From: Empedobacter brevis_A
Lineage (GTDB): Bacteria > Bacteroidota > Bacteroidia > Flavobacteriales > Weeksellaceae
Direction of reading: 5' to 3'
NCBI RefSeq assembly: GCF_965118635.1
Contig: NZ_CBCPHV010000006.1
Location: forward strand, 1 to 64,000
DNA length: 64,000 nt
This document shows, piece by piece, positions 43,910 to 53,010 of the stretch. The notes under the pieces are model-generated. The model searched no databases and was not told the origin of the DNA. It saw only the letters and a program-made list of their open reading frames with translations. The position numbers and the translations under genes are program-made. Position 1 is the stretch's first letter. The number at the start of each line of letters is the position of its first letter.

Positions 43910-44892
43910 ACAATTTAGTTTTGAAATTGGAAAATGTTTCGGTAGGATATGGTAAGAAAGAAATTGTTACCGCTATAAATGCAACTATAAATTCGAATGA
44001 ATTGGTTGCTGTTTTAGGAAAAAATGGAGCTGGAAAATCGACGTTAATAAATTCTATTTTAGGTTTTCAAAAAATATTGAAAGGCGAAATTTATTTAGAA
44101 AATCATTCAATCAAAAAATTATCTGCTCAAGAAATAGCGCAACAAATTGCAGTTGTTTTACCGCGTTTGTCAATTGTTCCAAAAATTAAAGTTTCGGAAT
44201 TGGTTGCAATGGGACGTTTGCCTTATCATAAGGTTTTGAAAAATATTTCTGAAGAAGAACAAAATTTAATAAATGAGGTTTTAGAATTGGTCGGAATTAA
44301 GAATTTAGCCGATCAATTTGCAAATGAAATCAGCGAAGGTCAATTACAATTGGTGATGATTGCACGAGCGTTGTGTCAAGATGCGAAATTGGTGATTTTA
44401 GACGAACCAACATCAAATTTAGATTTAGCAAATCAATATCGTATTTTTAATTTATTGAATGATTTGAAATTGAAAACGAATAAATCATTTCTAATGATTA
44501 CGCATGAAGTTGATTTTGTATTAGAAAAAGCAGATAAAATTTGGTGGATTGAAAATGGAAATCTTTTCGAAAATATTCCTGAACAAATGGCTTTTGAGCA
44601 ACAAATTATTCAAAAATTATCCAATAATAATTTGATATATGATCAAGCAAATAATCGTTTTTCTACGCAAAAAAGTTTTGCAAAAACAATTGGAGTAAAA
44701 GGAGATTCGGAGTTGGCTTTTTGGGTGAAAAATGCATTAATTCGAAATGGAATTTCTGTTGAAAATAATGTGGAAAATTATATTGAAATAACAGAAAATA
44801 ACATCATCTTTGAAGGAGTAAAGTTTGAATCGATACAAGACATTGTAAATTTTATACAACACTATGAAAAATATAATTGTAACAGGAGCTAG
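43906..44892 (+). CDS. ABC ATPase with C-terminal extension (third FecCD system)
   Basis: A 328-residue ATPase, about 70 longer than the FepC/BtuD norm. Walker A GKNGAGKST is at 39-47. The signature is ISEGQLQ (142-148) in place of LSGGQ/E, and Walker B is LVILDEPTSNLD (about 162-173). After residue 250 a separate segment follows (QKSFAKTIGVKGDSE, NALIRNGISVENN, ITENNIIFEG) that may be a small regulatory domain. It ends inside the next gene, a 29-base overlap. It should power the upstream permease. Confidence 0.85.
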   Translation: MNNLVLKLENVSVGYGKKEIVTAINATINSNELVAVLGKNGAGKSTLINSILGFQKILKGEIYLENHSIKKLSAQEIAQQIAVVLPRLSIVPKIKVSELVAMGRLPYHKVLKNISEEEQNLINEVLELVGIKNLADQFANEISEGQLQLVMIARALCQDAKLVILDEPTSNLDLANQYRIFNLLNDLKLKTNKSFLMITHEVDFVLEKADKIWWIENGNLFENIPEQMAFEQQIIQKLSNNNLIYDQANNRFSTQKSFAKTIGVKGDSELAFWVKNALIRNGISVENNVENYIEITENNIIFEGVKFESIQDIVNFIQHYEKYNCNRS

Positions 44893-45553
44893 CAGAGGAA
44901 TTGGCTTTGAATTGGCAAAACAACATTTGGAATTGGGAAATAGAGTGTTGACCGTTTCTCGAAATATAGATAAATTAAAGGAATTAGAGGTTTACGCAAA
45001 AGAGAATCAATATCAATTTATTGGTCTTGATTTGGCTAATTTTGATGAAATTTCAGAAGTTTTGAATGCTGTAAAATCTTGGGATAAAGTAGATATTTTA
45101 TATAACAACGCAGGAATTTGTATCAACAAACCATTCTTGGAAATAGAACAAGAAGATATGCTAACATCTTGGCAAATAAATTTTATGGCACCATATCGAT
45201 TGATTCAAGTTTTGATGCCTAAATTTGATACTTCTTCTCATGTTGTTAATATTTCGACAATGGGCGCTGTACAAGGTTCGGTAAAATTTCCTGGATTATC
45301 TGTTTATTCGTCATCAAAATCTGCAACAGTTAATTTAACAGAATTATTAGCAGAAGAATTAAAAGATCATGGTCCAAGAATAAATGCTGTGGCTTTGGGA
45401 GCTGTGCAAACAGAAATGTTAGAAGAAGCTTTTCCTGGATATATTGCGCCTTTGCAACCAGAGGAAATGGCTGAATATTTAGTTGATTTTGGATTGAATG
45501 GTTGGAAATATTTCAACGGAAAAATTCAACAAGCATCTATTTCTACACCTTAA
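44864..45553 (+). CDS. short-chain dehydrogenase/reductase (SDR)
   Basis: A 229-residue classical SDR. The nucleotide-binding TGASRGIG (7-14), NNAG (about 81-84), the catalytic Ser (NISTMG) and YSSSK (about 144-148) are all present. It overlaps the ATPase by 29 bases, so it is translated together with the importer. It could reduce an imported chelate or ligand; that is inferred from location only. A strong terminator follows. Confidence 0.85.
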   Translation: MKNIIVTGASRGIGFELAKQHLELGNRVLTVSRNIDKLKELEVYAKENQYQFIGLDLANFDEISEVLNAVKSWDKVDILYNNAGICINKPFLEIEQEDMLTSWQINFMAPYRLIQVLMPKFDTSSHVVNISTMGAVQGSVKFPGLSVYSSSKSATVNLTELLAEELKDHGPRINAVALGAVQTEMLEEAFPGYIAPLQPEEMAEYLVDFGLNGWKYFNGKIQQASISTP

Positions 45554-45580
45554 AAAAGAATAGAATTTTAGATAAAATAT

Positions 45581-45604
45581 AAAAGTCGCATTTATGCGAC
45601 TTTT
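45581..45604. terminator. terminator after the SDR gene
   Basis: A 10-bp stem AAAAGTCGCA/TGCGACTTTT with loop TTTA, followed by TTTTTT. It lies between convergent genes and may serve both. Confidence 0.85.
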
Positions 45605-45662
45605 TTATTGGTTGAAAGATTATTTTTCTTTCTATTTTAATATTCAAAATAAACTAAAGTAA

Positions 45663-47003
45663 TTACATTTCGATTTGATTAAAAACTCGTTTTCTGAAAA
45701 TATACATTAATGGAAAACTACGTAAAAACATCCAAACTCCGAATGCAATCCAAATTCCATAAATTTTTAAACCAAAATAATCAGTAAGAAAAATAGTTGG
45801 AAGAAAACCAAGAAATGTTGCTACAATTAGGTTGTTTCGTATCAATTTTGCATCGCCCATTCCTTTGAAAAATCCATCAAAAATATAAGCCAATGTATTG
45901 ATTGGTTGCATGAATAAAACCATCCAAAAAACAGAATTGAAAATAGTTAAAACATTAGGATCTTGATTGAAAATTTCTCCAATTTGAGTATAAAAAATCA
46001 AGCAAATAACAATTAAAATACAAGCAATTAAAACCGAATATTTGGAAATATCTTTACTCAAAATCCAAAGTTTAGGATAATTGCGTTCTCCTTGTAATCG
46101 TCCTGCCATAGCATTTCCTGCTCCTGCATAACCATCAATAAAAAATGAAAAGAACAACCAAATATTCATCAAAATACTTTGTGCCGCGATATAATCTTTT
46201 CCATAATCTGTCGCATAAGAATTAGCTATAAAAAATGCAACATTTAGCGAAGCTGTTCGTAAAATAAAATCAAAACTAAGGCTGACATATTTCTTGAAAA
46301 GAGGATGAATTTCTTTTCCAATATCTAATCCAAATAGAGTTTTGGTAAAATAATAATAAAACGCCATAATCACCATGATCAATTGAGAAATCAAACTTGC
46401 GTATGCAGCACCTTTTATGTGATAAGCCGGAATTATTCCATCAATTCCAAAAATTAAAATATAATCAAGCAATACATTAACAAAAGCTGCTACTATACTA
46501 CATTTCATAGCCCAAATAGTATTTTGTATTCCTCTGAATGCACCAAAAAGCGTTAATGAAATAAGTGTTAGAGGAAAACCAAAAGCTCTGATTCTGTAAT
46601 AATCAACAGAAAATTGGAGAACTAAGCCTTTTGCATTATATAATTCGAATAGATTTTGTGCAAAAAAATACGTTGGAAATAAAATGAGTAAACTCAAAAA
46701 TATATTGAAATACAACGCTTGTGGAACTAAACTTTTTATACTATCCAATTTATTTGCACCAAAACTTTGTGAAACCAAAGAGGAAATAGAAGTTCTTGTT
46801 TGCGCAACAACCCAAATAATACCAGTAAGAAAAGAACCAACTAAACCCGTTGAAGCAAGAGCTTCTACAGAATATTCTTTTACATTACCAACCATTGCAA
46901 TATCGGTTAACGTAATAAGAGAATCGGCAATTCCCGAAAAAATGGCTGGAATTGCTAATTGATTAATTTGTTTGAATGAAATTCTATCTGAAATTGAATT
47001 CAT
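45663..47003 (-). CDS. MATE-family efflux transporter
   Basis: A 446-residue polytopic protein with two repeats of about six helices. The first repeat has GIADSLITLTDIAMVGNVKEYSVEALAS and the second YAGAGNAMAGRLQGE with the internal basic segment. Family members export drugs or metabolites using Na+ or H+ gradients. The ATG at 47003 is chosen over an upstream in-frame TTG that touches the stop of the previous gene. It follows a small membrane protein and may be in operon with it. Confidence 0.85.
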   Translation of the reverse strand: MNSISDRISFKQINQLAIPAIFSGIADSLITLTDIAMVGNVKEYSVEALASTGLVGSFLTGIIWVVAQTRTSISSLVSQSFGANKLDSIKSLVPQALYFNIFLSLLILFPTYFFAQNLFELYNAKGLVLQFSVDYYRIRAFGFPLTLISLTLFGAFRGIQNTIWAMKCSIVAAFVNVLLDYILIFGIDGIIPAYHIKGAAYASLISQLIMVIMAFYYYFTKTLFGLDIGKEIHPLFKKYVSLSFDFILRTASLNVAFFIANSYATDYGKDYIAAQSILMNIWLFFSFFIDGYAGAGNAMAGRLQGERNYPKLWILSKDISKYSVLIACILIVICLIFYTQIGEIFNQDPNVLTIFNSVFWMVLFMQPINTLAYIFDGFFKGMGDAKLIRNNLIVATFLGFLPTIFLTDYFGLKIYGIWIAFGVWMFLRSFPLMYIFRKRVFNQIEM

Positions 47004-47012
47004 TTTGAACAA

Positions 47013-47399
47013 TTATTTTTTTACGCGTTTGTAGGGCGGTTTGTTTTTGATGATTTGACTCAACATAAATAATGTAATTCCAACTAATGAAAAATAGCCT
47101 AAAAGCGGTAAACCAGGAATTTGATAATCGTTGTATTTAAACATAAAAATGCAAGCTAAATAGCCAGCAAAAATTAAATAATAAATAACTTTTTTGAATG
47201 AACCATAAACAAATTTTCCGCGAATGTATTCGATTATATTCAATAAAATCAAAAAGAAATAAAATCCGAAAAAGATATAACGAAGTGGATTAATTGGGCG
47301 ATCTGTTGTTCTCATATTCACCATTAAATTGTAATTATAAATACCGTTATATATTAATAATAACAAAATAAGAACGATAATGATACGAAGTATTTTCAT
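47013..47399 (-). CDS. four-helix membrane protein of unknown function
   Basis: A 128-residue protein with about four hydrophobic segments (about 4-22, 45-62, 75-90 and 98-118) and a basic C-terminus. No motif is recognised. It ends 10 bases before the MATE exporter on the same strand and is preceded by the msrB terminator. Confidence 0.6.
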   Translation of the reverse strand: MKILRIIIVLILLLLIYNGIYNYNLMVNMRTTDRPINPLRYIFFGFYFFLILLNIIEYIRGKFVYGSFKKVIYYLIFAGYLACIFMFKYNDYQIPGLPLLGYFSLVGITLFMLSQIIKNKPPYKRVKK

Positions 47400-47415
47400 A
47401 AATTTTTGGCATTAA

Positions 47416-47439
47416 AAAAAGCTGTTAAGACAGCTTTTT
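47416..47439 (-). terminator. terminator of the aroB-msrB operon
   Basis: A 10-bp stem AAAAAGCTGT/ACAGCTTTTT with loop TAAG just past the msrB stop. Confidence 0.85.
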
Positions 47440-47446
47440 GAATTTT

Positions 47447-47977
47447 TTATTTAGCAGGTTTAAAATCTAATGATAACGAATTGACACAATAACGTAAACC
47501 TGTATCTGTAGGACCATCATCAAAAACGTGTCCCAAGTGGCTTCCGCAATTTCCGCATAGAATTTCTATTCTTTTCATTCCATGAGAAGTGTCAACACGT
47601 TCTACAATTTTACCTTCTTTTATTTCTTTGTCAAAACTTGGCCAACCACAATGTCCGTCAAATTTAGATTCAGAAGAAAACAATTCTTCACCACAAGCAT
47701 TACAAGTGTAAATTCCGTTTTCGAAATGCATGTTAAATTTTCCAGTAAAAGGACGCTCTGTACCAGCTTCTCTTAAAACATAATATTCTTCAGAAGAAAG
47801 TTCTTTTTTCCATTCTTCATCAGATTTATTGATTTTGAATTGAGGTTTTTCATTCATAGCAAAATTATTTGAAGGTTGTTCGATGTTAGCTTCTTTTTTC
47901 TTTTGTTGAGATGTGCAAGCGACTGTTAGAGTTATTGTTAATCCAACGAAAAAAAAGTGTTTTTTTAGGCAATCCAT
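47447..47977 (-). CDS. msrB: peptide-methionine (R)-S-oxide reductase, lipoprotein form
   Basis: A 176-residue lipoprotein: lipobox TVAC (Cys21), a polar linker and the MsrB domain (about 50-172). The zinc site is formed by CNACGEELF and CGNCGSH, and GHCGWPSF is conserved. The catalytic cysteine is in RYCVNSLSLDF near the C-terminus. It repairs methionine-R-sulfoxide in envelope proteins. Its start codon overlaps aroB by 13 bases, so both are on one transcript. Confidence 0.92.
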   Translation of the reverse strand: MDCLKKHFFFVGLTITLTVACTSQQKKKEANIEQPSNNFAMNEKPQFKINKSDEEWKKELSSEEYYVLREAGTERPFTGKFNMHFENGIYTCNACGEELFSSESKFDGHCGWPSFDKEIKEGKIVERVDTSHGMKRIEILCGNCGSHLGHVFDDGPTDTGLRYCVNSLSLDFKPAK

Positions 47978-49017
47978 TTATTATATTTTTCAAAAGCTTG
48001 TCTGATTTCATCTTCAGTACAAACTACATCATAACGACAATTTCCAATCTTATTGATCAAGCTAAAGTTGATGGCATTATTTTGATTTTTTTTGTCGTGT
48101 TTCATCCATTCAATTAAGTTTGGAAAAATTTTCATATCAATTGTATTTAGTGCATACATTGTTGAAAAACCTTCGCAAACTTCTTCCAAATCAGCTTTAG
48201 AAATTAATTCTTGATCGTAACTAAGAAACGTTTCAATAATCATTCCGATTACAATAGCTTCGCCATGTAAAAGAGGAAAATCAGTTTCTAATGATTCACT
48301 TTCTATTGCGTGACCAATTGTATGACCGAAATTTAAGATCTTGCGTTCACCTTTTTCGTAAGGATCATTTTCTACGACATTTTCTTTGATATGAATAGAA
48401 TCCATGATAAAAGGAGCCAAAGCTTCAGGATCGTGTGTTGGTAGTTGAACTAAATTGTCCCAATGATCACGATTTTTAATTAAACCATGTTTCAACATTT
48501 CAGCCAAACCAGATTTTACTTGACGTTGTTCTAATGTCAACAAAAATTTAGGATCAATTAATACCATTTCTGGTTGCGTAAATGTTCCTACCATGTTTTT
48601 CATTCCTTCCAAATCAATTCCATTTTTTCCTCCTGCAGAAGCATCTACCTGAGACAATAAGGTAGTTGGAATGTTAATAAATTTGATGCCACGTTTGAAT
48701 GTAGAAGCCATAAAACCTCCCATATCTGTCAAAACTCCTCCACCAACATTGATGACTAATGAATGGCGATCTGCTCCCAATTCGTTTAGTGCTAACCAAA
48801 GATTATTTACAGTTTCAATGTTTTTATTTTCTTCTCCAGCATCAATTTCAAGGATTTCGTAAGCAAAAATATTGTCCAAATCGGCTAATAATAGAGGTAA
48901 ACAATGCACGTGCGTGTTTTCATCTACCAAAAAGAAGATAGAAGAAAAAGTATTATTTGCAAGGTAATCGTCTAATATATATGCGATTGAACCAAAATGA
49001 ATCGGAGCTGATTTCAA
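47965..49017 (-). CDS. aroB: 3-dehydroquinate synthase
   Basis: A 350-residue enzyme of the shikimate pathway, NAD+ and metal dependent. The family motifs are NVGGGVLTDMGGFMASTFKR (about 90-109), NIPTTLLSQVDASAGGKNGID (about 115-135), and the metal-binding His-rich LNFGHTIGHAIE and LHGEAIVIGM (about 225-257). Length and motifs fit AroB of Bacteroidota. It is the first gene of the aroB-msrB pair. Confidence 0.95.
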   Translation of the reverse strand: MKSAPIHFGSIAYILDDYLANNTFSSIFFLVDENTHVHCLPLLLADLDNIFAYEILEIDAGEENKNIETVNNLWLALNELGADRHSLVINVGGGVLTDMGGFMASTFKRGIKFINIPTTLLSQVDASAGGKNGIDLEGMKNMVGTFTQPEMVLIDPKFLLTLEQRQVKSGLAEMLKHGLIKNRDHWDNLVQLPTHDPEALAPFIMDSIHIKENVVENDPYEKGERKILNFGHTIGHAIESESLETDFPLLHGEAIVIGMIIETFLSYDQELISKADLEEVCEGFSTMYALNTIDMKIFPNLIEWMKHDKKNQNNAINFSLINKIGNCRYDVVCTEDEIRQAFEKYNKWIA

Positions 49018-49153
49018 AATGAAAAATGTTTTTAAAATGTGCCTAAAATTACGACGACCTTTTTACATCAACCAAATATTTTGAATGATTTATTTTAGTA
49101 AGCCAGAAGCTATAATCTATACTGATATTATCGACTTATAAAATAATTATTTT

Positions 49154-49161
49154 TAAATTTG
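49154..49161 (+). promoter_or_regulatory. candidate -7 box of the GlmU-like gene
   Basis: TAAATTTG lies 17 bases before the ATG at 49179; an exact consensus match. Confidence 0.5.
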
Positions 49162-49178
49162 CACAAATTCATAGATCG

Positions 49179-50330
49179 ATGAACATAGTTCTTTTTGATG
49201 GCGAAGAATGGGAAAATTTTTTGCCCCTAACATATACAAGACCTGTATCTGCCCTTAGAATGGGAATATTAAGTTTTGCAGAACGTTGGGAAAAAATACT
49301 AAATACAGAGGTTTCAACCAAAACCAAACCTTATTTGCAAGAAAATTTTCCTGCTAAACTTCAAACAGAAAACACATTTATCAACCCTGCTTTTTTTCCA
49401 AATGAAAAATTAATTGAAGCGATAAAGAATTTAAAACCAAACCAAACCCTACTTTTTGACAATCGACTTGTAGCAGTTAAATCAACTGAAGATACTCCAA
49501 AAATTACATCAGAAGTTATCCAATTTGAAGATGAATTGATTCATTTACAACATTCTTGGGATTTGTTTACTTACAATTTTCAAGCAATTGAATTTGATTT
49601 TGATTTGGTAACAAAAGGAAGAACTTCTCAACCAATCTCAACAACAAATCAAGTTTTAGTACCTGAAAAGATATTTATTGAAGAAGGTGCAAAAGTTGAA
49701 TTTTCTATTTTGAATGCATCAGAAGGACCTATTTATATTGGTAAAGATGCCGAAATTATGGAAGGTTCTATGATTCGTGGAGGATTAGCTTTGTGCGAAC
49801 ATGGAAAAATAAATATGGGAGCAAAAATCTATTCTGGTTGTACGATAGGACCATATTGTAAAGTAGGAGGGGAGTTGAATAATGCAATTTTAATGGCTTA
49901 TTCAAATAAAGGTCACGATGGGTTTTTAGGAAATGCTGTAATTGGAGAATGGTGTAATATAGGCGCTGGAACAAATAATTCTAACCTAAAAAATAATTAC
50001 GACATTGTAAAAATTTGGAGCTATAAAGAACAACGATTTGTGAAAACAGGTTTACAGTTTTGTGGCGTAATTATGGGAGATCATGCGAAAGCAGCTATAA
50101 ATACCCAAATAAATACTGGTACGGTTATTGGTGTTTGCGCCAATATTTTTCAATCAGGTTTTCCACCAAATATTGTAAAACATTTCAGTTGGGGAGGAAA
50201 TTCGGATGCGCCTGTTTATAATTTTGAACGTGCATGCGAAGCTGCAGAACGTATGATGAAAAGAAGAAAAATTGCTTTTACACCTAGTGATAAAAGAATT
50301 TTAGAACATATTTTTAATTTAAATAACTAA
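49179..50330 (+). CDS. GlmU-like putative sugar nucleotidyltransferase
   Basis: A 383-residue protein with a degenerate nucleotidyltransferase-like N-terminus (MNIVLFDGEEW, LPLTYTRPVSALRMGILSF) and a C-terminal left-handed beta-helix (about 185-310) of hexapeptide repeats (IYIGKDAEIMEGS, AKIYSGCTIGPYCKVGG, NAVIGEWCNIGAGTNNSN). This is the Bacteroidota 'GlmU family' type, distinct from true GlmU. The N-terminal triphosphate loop of a canonical GlmU is not seen. It may transfer a sugar or acyl group for envelope synthesis. It is transcribed alone. Confidence 0.8.
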   Translation: MNIVLFDGEEWENFLPLTYTRPVSALRMGILSFAERWEKILNTEVSTKTKPYLQENFPAKLQTENTFINPAFFPNEKLIEAIKNLKPNQTLLFDNRLVAVKSTEDTPKITSEVIQFEDELIHLQHSWDLFTYNFQAIEFDFDLVTKGRTSQPISTTNQVLVPEKIFIEEGAKVEFSILNASEGPIYIGKDAEIMEGSMIRGGLALCEHGKINMGAKIYSGCTIGPYCKVGGELNNAILMAYSNKGHDGFLGNAVIGEWCNIGAGTNNSNLKNNYDIVKIWSYKEQRFVKTGLQFCGVIMGDHAKAAINTQINTGTVIGVCANIFQSGFPPNIVKHFSWGGNSDAPVYNFERACEAAERMMKRRKIAFTPSDKRILEHIFNLNN

Positions 50331-50426
50331 CTAATTTAATAAAGAGAACTATTAAGAATTAAAGGGAAAAATTGCTATATGATTAATTTTACGTGTTAAT
50401 CTTTTAACAATTAATTAAAAAATCCT

Positions 50427-50434
50427 TAATTTTG
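50427..50434 (+). promoter_or_regulatory. candidate -7 box of the cysteate-synthase-like gene
   Basis: TAATTTTG predicts a transcript beginning near 50441, between an in-frame TTG at 50439 and the ATG at 50463, so it supports the ATG as the true start. Confidence 0.5.
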
Positions 50435-50462
50435 CTTTTTGTTAGAAAAGAATATTTGTGAA

Positions 50463-51500
50463 ATGACTGGTAAATATAAAAACGTTTTAGAGTTAATTGG
50501 AAATACTCCATTAGTTCAATTAAACAGAATTAACCAAGACATTCCAGGCGAAGTTTATGCAAAGTTAGAATGTTACAATCCTGGACATTCAACAAAAGAC
50601 AGAATAGCTTTACATATTATAGAAGAGGCTGAAAATAAAGGTCTATTAAAACCTGGTGCTACTATTGTAGAAACGACTTCAGGTAATACTGGATTTGCTG
50701 TAGCTATGGTTGCTATCGTAAAAGGATATAAATGTATCTTAGCGGTATCGGATAAAACAAAAGCAGAAAAAATTTCATTCTTAAAAGCAATGGGAGCAAA
50801 AGTGTTTTTGTGCCCTGCGAATGTCCCTGCTGATGATCCTAGATCTTATTATGAAGTAGCAAAACGTATTGCTGCAGAAACGCCAAATTCTCTTTATATT
50901 AATCAATATTTTAATCAAGGGAATACAGAAGCTCACTATTTAACAACAGGTCCTGAAATCTGGAATCAAACCGAAGGTAAAATAACACACCTAATTGGTT
51001 GTACAGGAACAGGAGGAACTTTGACAGGTAGTGCACGTTATATAAAAGAACAAAATCCAAATGTAAAAATTATAGGAGTAGATGCATATGGTTCGATCTT
51101 AAAAGGTTATCATGAAACTGGAAAAGTAGATCCAAATGAAATTTATCCTTATAGAATAGAAGGTATGGGTAAAAATCTAGTACCTGGAGCATTAGATTTT
51201 AGCATGGTCGATAAATTTGTAAAAGTTACAGACGAAGAAGCTGCTTATCGTACAAGAGAAATTGCTTTGAAAGAAGGAATTATGGCAGGTTACACTTCAG
51301 GTGCTGCAACACAAGCTTACAAACAATTGGCAGAAGCTGGAGAATTTGACGAAAATTCTTTAGTAATTATTTTATACCCAGATCACGGTTCTCGCTACAT
51401 AACAAAAGTCTTTAGTGATGATTGGATGGCAGAAGAAGGCTTCACAAATAGTAGACTCAACGGTTTAGAAGCCCGTGCAACTGTAGAGCGAATAAAATAA
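50463..51500 (+). CDS. cystathionine/cysteine-synthase-fold PLP enzyme, probable cysteate synthase
   Basis: A 345-residue fold-type II PLP enzyme. NVLELIGNTPLVQLN (7-21), the PLP lysine Lys45 in NPGHSTKDR, TTSGNTGF (71-78) and GCTGTGGTLTG are clear. The lysine motif is NPGHSTKDR rather than NPGGSVKDR of ordinary cysteine synthases, so it is a separate branch. The next gene encodes an alpha-oxoamine synthase, and serC and serA follow. In published sulfonolipid pathways a homologous enzyme joins O-phosphoserine and sulfite to make cysteate. Ordinary cysteine synthase is the alternative. Confidence 0.75.
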   Translation: MTGKYKNVLELIGNTPLVQLNRINQDIPGEVYAKLECYNPGHSTKDRIALHIIEEAENKGLLKPGATIVETTSGNTGFAVAMVAIVKGYKCILAVSDKTKAEKISFLKAMGAKVFLCPANVPADDPRSYYEVAKRIAAETPNSLYINQYFNQGNTEAHYLTTGPEIWNQTEGKITHLIGCTGTGGTLTGSARYIKEQNPNVKIIGVDAYGSILKGYHETGKVDPNEIYPYRIEGMGKNLVPGALDFSMVDKFVKVTDEEAAYRTREIALKEGIMAGYTSGAATQAYKQLAEAGEFDENSLVIILYPDHGSRYITKVFSDDWMAEEGFTNSRLNGLEARATVERIK

Positions 51501-51504
51501 TATG

Positions 51505-51512
51505 TATATTTG
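51505..51512 (+). promoter_or_regulatory. candidate -7 box upstream of the acyltransferase gene
   Basis: TATATTTG, an exact consensus match, lies just past the stop of the preceding gene. A transcript from it would begin near 51519 and carry the hairpin at 51528-51560 in its leader. Confidence 0.4.
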
Positions 51513-51527
51513 TAAAAAATTCATAAT

Positions 51528-51560
51528 AAAGTAGGTAGTGTTAATTCACTTTCTACTTTT
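51528..51560 (+). terminator. hairpin between the cysteate-synthase-like and acyltransferase genes
   Basis: AAAGTAGGTAGTG (51528-51540) pairs with CACTTTCTACTTT (51547-51559) through seven plus four base pairs around a 2x2 internal loop. The apical loop is TTAATT, and the stem is followed by Ts. It may terminate the first gene or act as an attenuator for the second. Confidence 0.55.
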
Positions 51561-51592
51561 TTCAATAATAATAAAAACTAAACTAGAATAAA

Positions 51593-52852
51593 ATGGATAT
51601 TTTTGAGCGTTTAAAACAAAACCCTGGACCATTAGGACAATTTGCTGATTACGGTGAAGGTTATTATGTTTTTCCTCAGTTAAAAGGAGAAATTGGACCA
51701 GTAATGGAATTCCAAGGTAAAAAAGTAATTACTTGGTCAATCAATAACTACTTAGGTTTAGCTAATCACCCAGAAGTTCGTAAAGCAGACGCTGATGCTG
51801 CCGCAGAATATGGAATGGCTTATCCAATGGGAGCTCGTGCAATGTCTGGTCAAACAGATTATCACGCTCAATTAGAGCAAGAATTAGCTGATTTTGTTCA
51901 AAAAGAATCTGCTTATTTAATGAACTTTGGATACCAAGGAATGTTATCTACAATTGATGCATTAGTATCTAAAAATGACGTAATCGTTTATGATGCTGAA
52001 TGTCATGCTTGTATTGTTGATGGTGTTCGTTTACACTTTGGTAAACGTTTTATTTATCAACACAACAATATCGAAAGTTTCGAAAAAACAATCGCTCGTG
52101 CACGCAAATTAGCCGACAAACAAGGGGGTGGAATTTTAGTAATCACAGAAGGTGTTTTTGGAATGACTGGTAAACAAGGTATTTTGAAAGAAATCGCAGC
52201 TTTAAAAGACGAATATAAATTCCGTTTATTAGTAGATGATGCACATGGTTTCGGTACTTTAGGTAAAACAGGGGCTGGAGCTGGAGAAGAGCAAGGTTGT
52301 CAAGATAAAATTGATATTTACTTCTCTACTTTTGCAAAATCTATGGCAGGTTTTGGAGCTTTTATCGCAGGTAACAAAGATATCATCCGTATTTTAAAAT
52401 ATAACTTACGTTCTCAAATCTTCGCAAAATCATTGACAATGCCAATGGTTATTGGAGGATTAAAACGTCTTGAATTATTACGCTCTCAACCAGAACTTAA
52501 AGATAAGTTATGGCACAATGTAGAGAAAATTCAAAAAGGATTACAAGAAAGAGGATTTGATATTGGTGGATCTAACACTTGTGTTACACCAATTGTATTA
52601 AATGGTTCTCCTATCGAAGCAACTGTATTAGCAAAAGAAATGCGCGAAGAATATGGTATTTTCGTTTCTGTAGTCGTATATCCTGTTATTCCAAAAGGAA
52701 TGATTATTTTCCGTATTATTCCAACAGCTGCCCACGAAGATGAGCATATCGAATATACTTTAAACTCATTCGCTGAGATTAAAGATAAATTAGCAGACGG
52801 ATATTACAAACGTAAAGCAGAAGAATTGAATGTAGATTTCGTTCAATACTAA
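51593..52852 (+). CDS. alpha-oxoamine synthase, probable cysteate fatty-acyltransferase (serine-palmitoyltransferase-like)
   Basis: A 419-residue PLP enzyme of the 8-amino-7-oxononanoate/serine-palmitoyl synthase family. The PLP lysine is Lys249 in STFAKSMAGFGAF. DDAHGFG (215-221) and the conserved His138 (ECHACI) complete the site. These enzymes condense an amino acid with an acyl thioester and release CO2. Adjacent cysteate-synthase-like, serC and serA genes favour cysteate plus acyl-ACP/CoA as substrates, giving the backbone of capnine-type sulfonolipids. Serine palmitoyltransferase or 2-amino-3-ketobutyrate-type activity is the alternative. Confidence 0.8.
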   Translation: MDIFERLKQNPGPLGQFADYGEGYYVFPQLKGEIGPVMEFQGKKVITWSINNYLGLANHPEVRKADADAAAEYGMAYPMGARAMSGQTDYHAQLEQELADFVQKESAYLMNFGYQGMLSTIDALVSKNDVIVYDAECHACIVDGVRLHFGKRFIYQHNNIESFEKTIARARKLADKQGGGILVITEGVFGMTGKQGILKEIAALKDEYKFRLLVDDAHGFGTLGKTGAGAGEEQGCQDKIDIYFSTFAKSMAGFGAFIAGNKDIIRILKYNLRSQIFAKSLTMPMVIGGLKRLELLRSQPELKDKLWHNVEKIQKGLQERGFDIGGSNTCVTPIVLNGSPIEATVLAKEMREEYGIFVSVVVYPVIPKGMIIFRIIPTAAHEDEHIEYTLNSFAEIKDKLADGYYKRKAEELNVDFVQY

Positions 52853-52876
52853 ATAATATTCAAAATCAAATGAAAG

Positions 52877-52903
52877 AACCCTAAACTAATTCAGTTTAGG
52901 GTT
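52877..52903 (+). terminator. terminator after the acyltransferase gene
   Basis: An 11-bp perfect stem AACCCTAAACT/AGTTTAGGGTT with loop AATTC, followed by TTTTT, 24 bases past the stop. Confidence 0.88.
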
Positions 52904-52964
52904 TTTTGTTTGTTTTCTGTTCAAAAGTAAAAGCTATTATAGTTTATTTAGACAATTGATTTAG

Positions 52965-52972
52965 TATATTTG
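52965..52972 (+). promoter_or_regulatory. candidate -7 box of serC
   Basis: TATATTTG, exact consensus, 38 bases before the serC ATG and downstream of the preceding terminator. Confidence 0.45.
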
Positions 52973-53010
52973 TTATAATTTATACACTCAAACACACAAC
53001 AATTTTAATT

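Noticed and set aside
50463..51500. Plain cysteine synthase (cysK/cysM)
   Set aside because: The lysine motif NPGHSTKDR departs from NPGGSVKDR and the neighbours are an alpha-oxoamine synthase, serC and serA. It stays as the alternative, not the preferred call.
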